A stretch of 64,000 nt of DNA from Anadara kagoshimensis (lineage: Eukaryota; Mollusca; Bivalvia; Arcoida; Arcidae): assembly GCA_021292105.1 (NCBI GenBank), contig CM037870.1:31677905-31741904 (forward strand), given 5' to 3'. How positions within the stretch are numbered: position 1 is the first letter of the stretch; each line of letters begins with the position of its first letter. Below are positions 58,128-64,000 of this stretch, piece after piece. A program made the translations under genes and the position numbers. Under the pieces are notes generated by a model. The model saw only the letters and a program-made list of their open reading frames with translations, ran no database searches and had not been told where the DNA came from.

Positions 58128-58999
58128 TACCTATAAGAGTATGCTTTTGGTTATAATAAATGAAATGAAATGAAACTTCATGTGTAGTCAACTGCATGTA
58201 TGCCAGAGAGAAACGTTTCAAGAAGAAGCATGTGTGGTTTTGGGTTCACTTTATGCTGTAAAGATAATTTAAAGTTTTTGAATGAATCACTTGTTCAGAA
58301 GTTTATTATAATAAAATCTTTTCACCTACATGTTTCGTTTATAATGGTATTATATGTTTACTCACAACACTTAAACATTGATCAACAGCAAAAATGTTAT
58401 TATAACATTAAATATTCAACTACGGTGGGATATTGTAAATCTATTAATCTATTTAAATATTTGTAAAACTCTGATTTACTTCAAATATTTGTTTAAATGA
58501 TTTTTCAAAAATTTGCTAAGTGAAATTAATTAAACAGTACAAAAGAGACCATAATACGTTTTGTCATTCCCAGATGTTTCATATAAAGTATTTGTCCAAT
58601 CTACAAAAGATCAGTGTTTGCAGAATAATTATCAAATTAATTCAAAATAAATAAATGAACAGTTTTTGTTATTTTTTGTTATTTTAGCAAGGCATATATG
58701 TAATTTTTATCCAGAGTTCTATATATCAAAATTGATTCCTAAAACTATGCAGTATTACAAACAATTTGTGATTGTATCTCCAAATTTCAGTATTGCGATG
58801 TCATATTGGCCCACTTCAGTAACACACAGAGGCCATTGTTGTGACAGTAACGATCTGCAACAAGATGGTTACGTCAATTCCAGAGATTGTCATTCCTAGC
58901 ATATAATATAAACACTCAGTACAAAACATGTATCATGGTTTTTAATGAGAAGTCGAAACAAATTGTGATTTTACTTTTACATACATAGCCTGCTGGCAA
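58128..58999. other. Intron 3 DNA, no feature recognised
   Basis: Open frames of 77-88 codons lack any recognisable domain. Confidence 0.4.
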
Positions 59000-59240
59000 C
59001 AATGTTAAATATGTTCGTCAAGTCGCCCCACATCCTTCCAATTTGTTTGTCAAGTCGTCCCAACAGCCTTCCGAAAGCACTATGATGCGTTTTTCTCAAG
59101 CCGTCCTACAACCTTCAAACAATGCTTTTAGCTTGTTTGCCAAGTCGTCCCAACAGCCTTCCAACAGCAATTTTAGGGTTGTTTGTCAAGTCGTCCCATC
59201 AGCCTTTCAATATGTTTGTCAACTCGTCCCAAAACGTTGA
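59000..59240 (+). repeat. Diverged ~55-60 bp minisatellite (GTCAAGTCGTCCCAACAGCC)
   Basis: The word TTTGTCAAGTCGTCCCAACA-GCCTTCCAA recurs about five times with variants, separated by 20-40 bp of less conserved sequence. Confidence 0.7.
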
Positions 59241-59723
59241 ATAATCTTTTTGTCTAACCGGAATTCTAAATATTAGTCTGCTGAATTCTTATGTCTTATT
59301 TTTTCATTTATGTAAATACACAGTAGGGATTTCATGAAATGCAAAATTACACCTAATCATCAACCTTTTCACCCATGTATATATTTGCCCTAGTTTTATT
59401 TTGTGATTTTAATTCGGTTAAATGGTTATGTATGTCTTAAATATGTTTCTAAACGACCAATTTATTTAAATGAAAGAAAATCAAATATAATATAAAACTA
59501 CTATACTTCCATTTACTAGTGGCTGCAAATATCTTAGAATTGCTCTACAAAATTATTTAAAAAACTTCACCATTTGCCTGTTTCTTCAGTTTAACTCCAA
59601 TTCCCTTGGTTTGATGTACAAAGATAGTTTTAAATATGAACAGAAATTCAGAATAATGTAACTTAGTATTTTGACTCAAGTTTCGCCATTTTGCCATTTG
59701 TGAATCGTTTTGTTTTTACAAAG
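59241..59723. other. Intron 3 DNA, no feature recognised
   Basis: No gene or repeat identified. Confidence 0.4.
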
Positions 59724-59780
59724 TGTCATATACCATTTTTTTAATTTAATAAAAAATAAATTTGAAAAATGGTATATGAA
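59724..59780. mobile_element. Mini-hairpin family P1, single copy
   Basis: TGTCATATACCATTTTTTTA...GAAAAATGGTATATGAAA. Only two bases separate it from a P2-type hairpin. Confidence 0.75.
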
Positions 59781-59782
59781 AG

Positions 59783-59840
59783 TGTAATGTGCTACTCTTG
59801 AATGCATTATTTTATAAAAAGTCAAAAGTAGCACATGCCA
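59783..59840. mobile_element. Mini-hairpin, P2-related variant
   Basis: TGTAATGTGCTACTCTTGAA-TGC...AAAAGTAGCACATGCCA: same length and layout as P2 but with CTACTCTT in place of CTGATTTT, and compensating changes in the other arm. Confidence 0.7.
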
Positions 59841-59914
59841 AAAGCATTGGCGTTGTTCTTTTGTGTGACATCTTGCGTCCACCAGACTCATTGTTGGTGC
59901 TAATAAAGCAAATT

Positions 59915-60088
59915 CAGTCGAAATTGTCTTAAATCCACCTCTATATAAGGACCACCTTCTTCTTAAGGCCAGTAAAACATTATGCCAATTGTTATTCATG
60001 CTGCTTGAACCTGCTCATAAGGACCGCCTGTTCATACAGACCACTTTAACTGTTTTCCTTAGGTTTTCTTTATAGACAGGTTCGACTG
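59915..60088 (-). mobile_element. Tigger/pogo-like MITE (reverse, decayed)
   Basis: CAGTCGAAATTGTCTTAAAT at the left and TTTATAGACAGGTTCGACTG at the right, with TATATAAGGACCACC inside. The left flank is not TA, so one end is altered. Confidence 0.6.
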
Positions 60089-60424
60089 TACATATTGTTT
60101 TAAAATTACAAAGGAAATTATAAAAATGTGCATCTCTGTTATAGAATAGCATACAAAATATATTCACGGGTCCAAATCCTTGCACATCTGATACACCAAT
60201 ATATTCCTTGGTTTTTGGCATCTAAGAAATATACAAAACAAAAGAGTATTATTGGATATATTTGGCTCGGCATGGACATGTGATACAAAATATGTTGCAA
60301 AATTTATTGACTGATTAATTGGTCTTTCCAGTAGACAATGTGGTAACAAAAACTATGTGTTGTATACAAAATTGGTCTTTGTCAATGATCTGGAAACTGT
60401 CTTGTGCTTTGGTAAATTGAATAC

Positions 60425-60570
60425 ATGACCCTGGGGTTAGCAGATTAACTGTCGCCGGCCGACCGGAACCGTGTGACCCTGGGGTTAGCAGATTACCCGT
60501 CTCCGTCCGACCGTAACCGTGTGACCCTGGGGTTAGCAGATTAACCGTCGCCGGCCGGCCGGTGCAGTGA
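60425..60570 (+). repeat. 48/49-bp GC-rich tandem repeat, three units
   Basis: TGACCCTGGGGTTAGCAGAT-TAACCGTCGCCGGCCGACCGG repeats at 60425, 60474 and 60522. It is strikingly GC-rich against the AT-rich intron. Confidence 0.85.
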
Positions 60571-61018
60571 CGTTATCGTTTTATCACCACATGCACCAGA
60601 CTAGTAAATTACTTATACTCATACCCCTGATAAGTAGAAAGTTTTGTGTTTCTGTAAATTCACTGTTGTGTTTCTGTGTTTAGGGGATTATTCTGTTTCT
60701 TTTATTATCCCATTCATTTGTTTTTATCTCTAAAGGACAGTAAATTTTGGCGTCCAATCGACAAAAATATTTAGATTCGCCGTGGATAGTGATGACGTGT
60801 TTATGTCCAGCTATTCTTTGTACTTTCATAACATTGTGTACTTGTTTATGTTATGTTATGTCCACTTGGCAGTTTGTTGACCAAAGATTATATAAACAAG
60901 AGTATACCAAACTTTCTCCTGATTAACTTATCGTAATCCTTGTTTGATAACAAACGCACCCTTACACGCACGCACATATCTCTACGTGTACAAGTATATG
61001 CATGCGTAACGTATAACT

Positions 61019-61272
61019 TGCTATGTGCTGATTTTAAATTTCTTTTAAAATAATGCACTCCGACAAAATCAGTTGCCCGCCATATGCCGATTTTGAATAT
61101 ATTATTTCAATAGAAATTTATAGAAATTCAAAATCAGCACATGGCAACTTTAAATTTATAAAATATAGACTATTTTCAATTTCTATTAAAATAATGCACT
61201 CAAAATCAGTTGCCTACTATATGCTGATTTTGATTTTATTATTTTATAGAAATTTATAGAAATTCAATGTCA
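61019..61272. mobile_element. Mini-hairpin family P2, tandem cluster
   Basis: Four P2-type half or whole hairpins occur in about 250 bp (TGCTATGTGCTGATTTTAAA, CCATATGCCGATTTTGAATA, TTCAAAATCAGCACATGGCA, CTATATGCTGATTTTGATTT, GTCAGCACATGAGA). The two dimers are joined by AACTTTAAATTTATAAA-TATAGA. Confidence 0.75.
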
Positions 61273-64000
61273 GCACATGAGAACTTTAATTTATAAATAT
61301 AGATCTCCCAGAAAAGAATTCGCGGTCAAGTTATAATGTGTTAACATTAGTTTTTTCCCTGAATATACTCGATAATTTTGCGTGTAATTTATATTCGCAA
61401 CTAACAATTTTTTCTTTGAGTGAAAAACAATTAACAAAGTATTCATAAAAAATTAAATTAACAAATATTTCAAATTGCACATCGCGGAAAAGAACTGACC
61501 AATGACAAATCGTGCTGCGTGTTGCGGTTAGGACTTATGATTAACGACGTGAATGTCTTCATATTTTGTCCTTGTATTTTCAACTCTCTTATTGCAACCT
61601 ATTGCTCTTTATGCATAACTTACAGTGATATATTAAAATGTTATTATTTTCTGAAACTGACAAAAGTAGAAACCAAGCTTAATTAATTTCGGTTACCGCA
61701 ACATTTCTATTTAGGTTAGTTTAAACAATATTTATTTATCGGTCACATAGAACAACCTGTAAATGGATTCAGGAACAAGCACAAGCTTATTTAAAGCCGT
61801 CTCCAGAACAACTGTACAATATTATGTAAAACAACATTTATTTTAACAGTTACTGTCAACCCAAAACCAATAAAATAAAGCACTTTCTCCGATTAACTCT
61901 TTGGATTAACAATTTGTTCTACAGTAATTCAAAATATAATGACCGTAACTAAGAAAAATAAGTAGTTAATAAGTTAGTAGGTTATTTGATAAATAACTAA
62001 CAAGATAGTAATAAATGAAAGAAAAAGTGATTGCTCATCAAAAACATGCAATGATGTATCTACTGTTCTGTGTTGTTTGCAATTTCTGATAACACGTGCC
62101 GTATTCGAATTATTCATTATTTGTATGTTTTATTTCAAATGAATCATTTTCCATTAATTTAAGCATTATTATGTAGCTTAAGAAAATTAAGCAGTAATAT
62201 CATCCAATAGATGAATTTTAGCTGACTTTGCCATTTTTAATACTGAAAAATGTTATACTTCTTTCAGATGAAGCTATAGAGGTAGGAGAACGTCGCCTCA
62301 ATTAACTAATAGATATGTACTTTTGTATACAAAATTACTCTGTCAAATTTTAAACTTAAAATCGATTGTAAAAATTGAATTAAACTTCTCATAAACAGTA
62401 ATTTGTTGTATGTTTGAACATAAAAACACTTGAATGATCTCAATTAAGTCATTACAATACTAGAAGTCATTTTTAATAAGATTTAATGTTTTCGAACTGA
62501 GGGGCTTTTTTAAGAAATTTTAAACGTTTTAACTAAATTGTCTTTTTTGTGTCTGCATTTAGCTCTTAAATCAATTTCAAATGATTAAAAAAATCAGCAG
62601 AAAAAAATAGCAAGTCATGCATATTTGTTAAAGTTTTTGTATATATTTAAAACATAAATATGAAATGCTGATTTCCGTAAATATTATCATGGTATGTGAT
62701 CGCGTGTTGAAAACCCATTACTGTCTGACCTTAGTTCTTAAAGACTCAGATAATTGTAGATGATGTTGCAGTTTGAGCAAAGAAAAGAACATTTTCCATG
62801 AGATGAGACGATTTTACACTTTGTTGAATTTCAGTTTAAGTTTTTTTTTACATTCATGTAAAATCTTGAAATTACAAAAAAAGAAAGAAAAAAGAAAACA
62901 AAAAAATCTAACTATTTTTGCGCATATCGTTTCGTTAATTGTTCTGATTTAAGAAGGGGATAATTTTTAAAAAGATAAAATATATAATGGGCATTTAGAA
63001 ATTTTAGAATGCATCTTTCTAGTTGAGTGACTTTTAAACGTTTGGCATATTTTCATGAAAATATCAATAAGCAAAGTGGTCTATATTTCATCGCATTTCT
63101 ATCGAAGCATTCGTGTCTCGATCAAGATTAAATACTTTTGAAACTAAAATAAACCGAAATAAGCTGATGTTGCAATTTTTGTTAAACAGACAAGATAGCG
63201 AGATCAAAATTCTCGTTAGCCTAAAACTTATTTACAAAAGATATTCTGAATAGTAAAGATTTCTATTTAACCATTGATATCTTTGACAAATATATTCGAA
63301 ACTTTTTCGTGTGTGAATATTCCACTTTGTAAAAAAAAAAACCTCTGAACATGTCAAAATTATGAAGTATTATTTGATTCGGGGCGAATCTGTTTGATAA
63401 GTATTAATCTAGATTAGTAAAAATTGAATGAATATTAAAAATAGTATAATAATTTTAAAAATCAGAAAAATGTTGATTTATGATGTCACTAATATTTACT
63501 TTTCTGTTTATTTTTGTGATGTTTGATATTGTGCTTTGGACATGGATTAGTATGCTTGTTTTTGATTAAACCCTGTTTGAGACAAAATTGTAATTAAATG
63601 AGTCTAATTGCTATTGCTAATGTGATGTCAATAACCTCTTGCTTATGCCTATTCTATGTTAAGTTTTTGTTAGTTTTTATGTGTTAACAGGCTAGCGCGC
63701 GTTATTAAGTTTGCTTCTCAAGGCAATGGAAGTTATCGCATGCTATTTCTAGGCAGTTCAATATTTATTTACATTTGCCCCTTAGTTGAAACCAATGTCG
63801 GCAAAGCGAACTTTCCTGAAAGCGTATCTCCAATCTAGATTTAAGCAAATGGAAAAGCTTAGAAAACACAGAGACTGTTAAATCAACATCCATAGCACTT
63901 CTTTTGTATCCTATCTAAATTGTTCAAAATGCACAACATTCGATGCGAAAGGGATTTAGTAATTTTTCATGTCCAGTTTATTGTTTTCAAATCATCTATG
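61273..64000. other. Intron 3 DNA, AT-rich; partial family R copy at 63520-63580
   Basis: No coding exon found. ATTGTGCTTTGGACATGGAT and TAGTATGCTTGTTTTTGATT at about 63530-63568 match the reverse end of family R. Confidence 0.4.

Larger units (their letters stand above)
18616..64000 (+). other. BMPER: Partial BMPER/CV-2-like gene span (exons 1-3, 3' end missing)
   Basis: Three exons join into about 129 codons of open reading frame: a signal peptide, VWC1 with ten cysteines, and the first three cysteines of VWC2. Introns are 13,180 bp (18725-31904), 20,922 bp (31991-52912) and at least 10,896 bp (53105 onward). Known family members continue with further VWC domains, a VWD domain and a TIL-type cysteine-rich C-terminus; none of these is visible here. 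The introns are packed with mobile elements and satellites. No other protein-coding gene is apparent on either strand inside the span. A retrocopy is excluded because introns with consensus splice sites are present. Confidence 0.85.

Noticed and set aside
58666..58899. Frame containing a CC motif (GHCCDS) considered as a VWC2 exon
   Set aside because: Cysteine spacing does not fit CC-x2-C and there is no acceptor in the needed phase.
62266..62279. Possible micro-exon between TTCTTTCAG and GTAGGA
   Set aside because: In the required phase 0 it reads ATG AAG CTA TAG, a stop, so it cannot be exon 4 of the BMPER-like gene.

Overview
The window looks like AT-rich, repeat-dense genomic DNA from an invertebrate, most probably a bivalve mollusc. 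The evidence is very long introns, dense (GA)n tracts, tRNA-derived SINEs with an A box and B box, many short inverted-repeat elements, and two copies of a roughly 1.8 kb element bounded by GCTCACCTGAGC-type sequence and built from 166-bp monomers. I recall elements of this style as typical of bivalve genomes but could not search for them. There is no sign of bacterial, phage or plasmid organisation. Most long open frames come from tandem repeats or microsatellites and are not genes.

I can support one protein-coding gene. It is the 5' part of a BMPER/crossveinless-2 (CV-2) homologue on the + strand. Exon 1 (18616-18724) encodes a signal peptide. Exon 2 (31905-31990) and exon 3 (52913-53104) encode a complete first von Willebrand C (VWC) domain and the start of the second. 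Splice sites are canonical and reading phases join correctly (phase 1 after exon 1, phase 0 after exons 2 and 3). The introns are about 13.2 kb, 20.9 kb and more than 10.9 kb, and the gene runs off the right edge. A complete tRNA-Arg(TCG) gene with a T7 terminator lies antisense in intron 2.

Layout: 1-18.6 kb is upstream intergenic DNA. It holds an inverted pair of a 210-bp repeat, two small transposons with 5-bp target duplications, a 1.8 kb element with an ABCABC array, and several satellites. 18.7-31.9 kb is intron 1, with a (GA)n cluster, a MITE with a 10-bp target duplication, SINEs with amplified tRNA-like heads, and a decayed LINE 3' end. 32-52.9 kb is intron 2, with nested transposons, including a 2,997-bp terminal-inverted-repeat element inserted into a second copy of the 1.8 kb element, a 90-bp tandem array, and SINEs. 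53.1-64 kb is the start of intron 3, rich in 50-120 bp hairpin elements.

The most interesting structures not explained by genes are two families of very small hairpin elements that share TGTCA...TGACA ends, the 2,997-bp nested element, a satellite with a higher-order repeat of about 650 bp, and a minisatellite open in all three forward frames. I found no evidence of a new multi-gene system. The novelty is in mobile and repetitive DNA.
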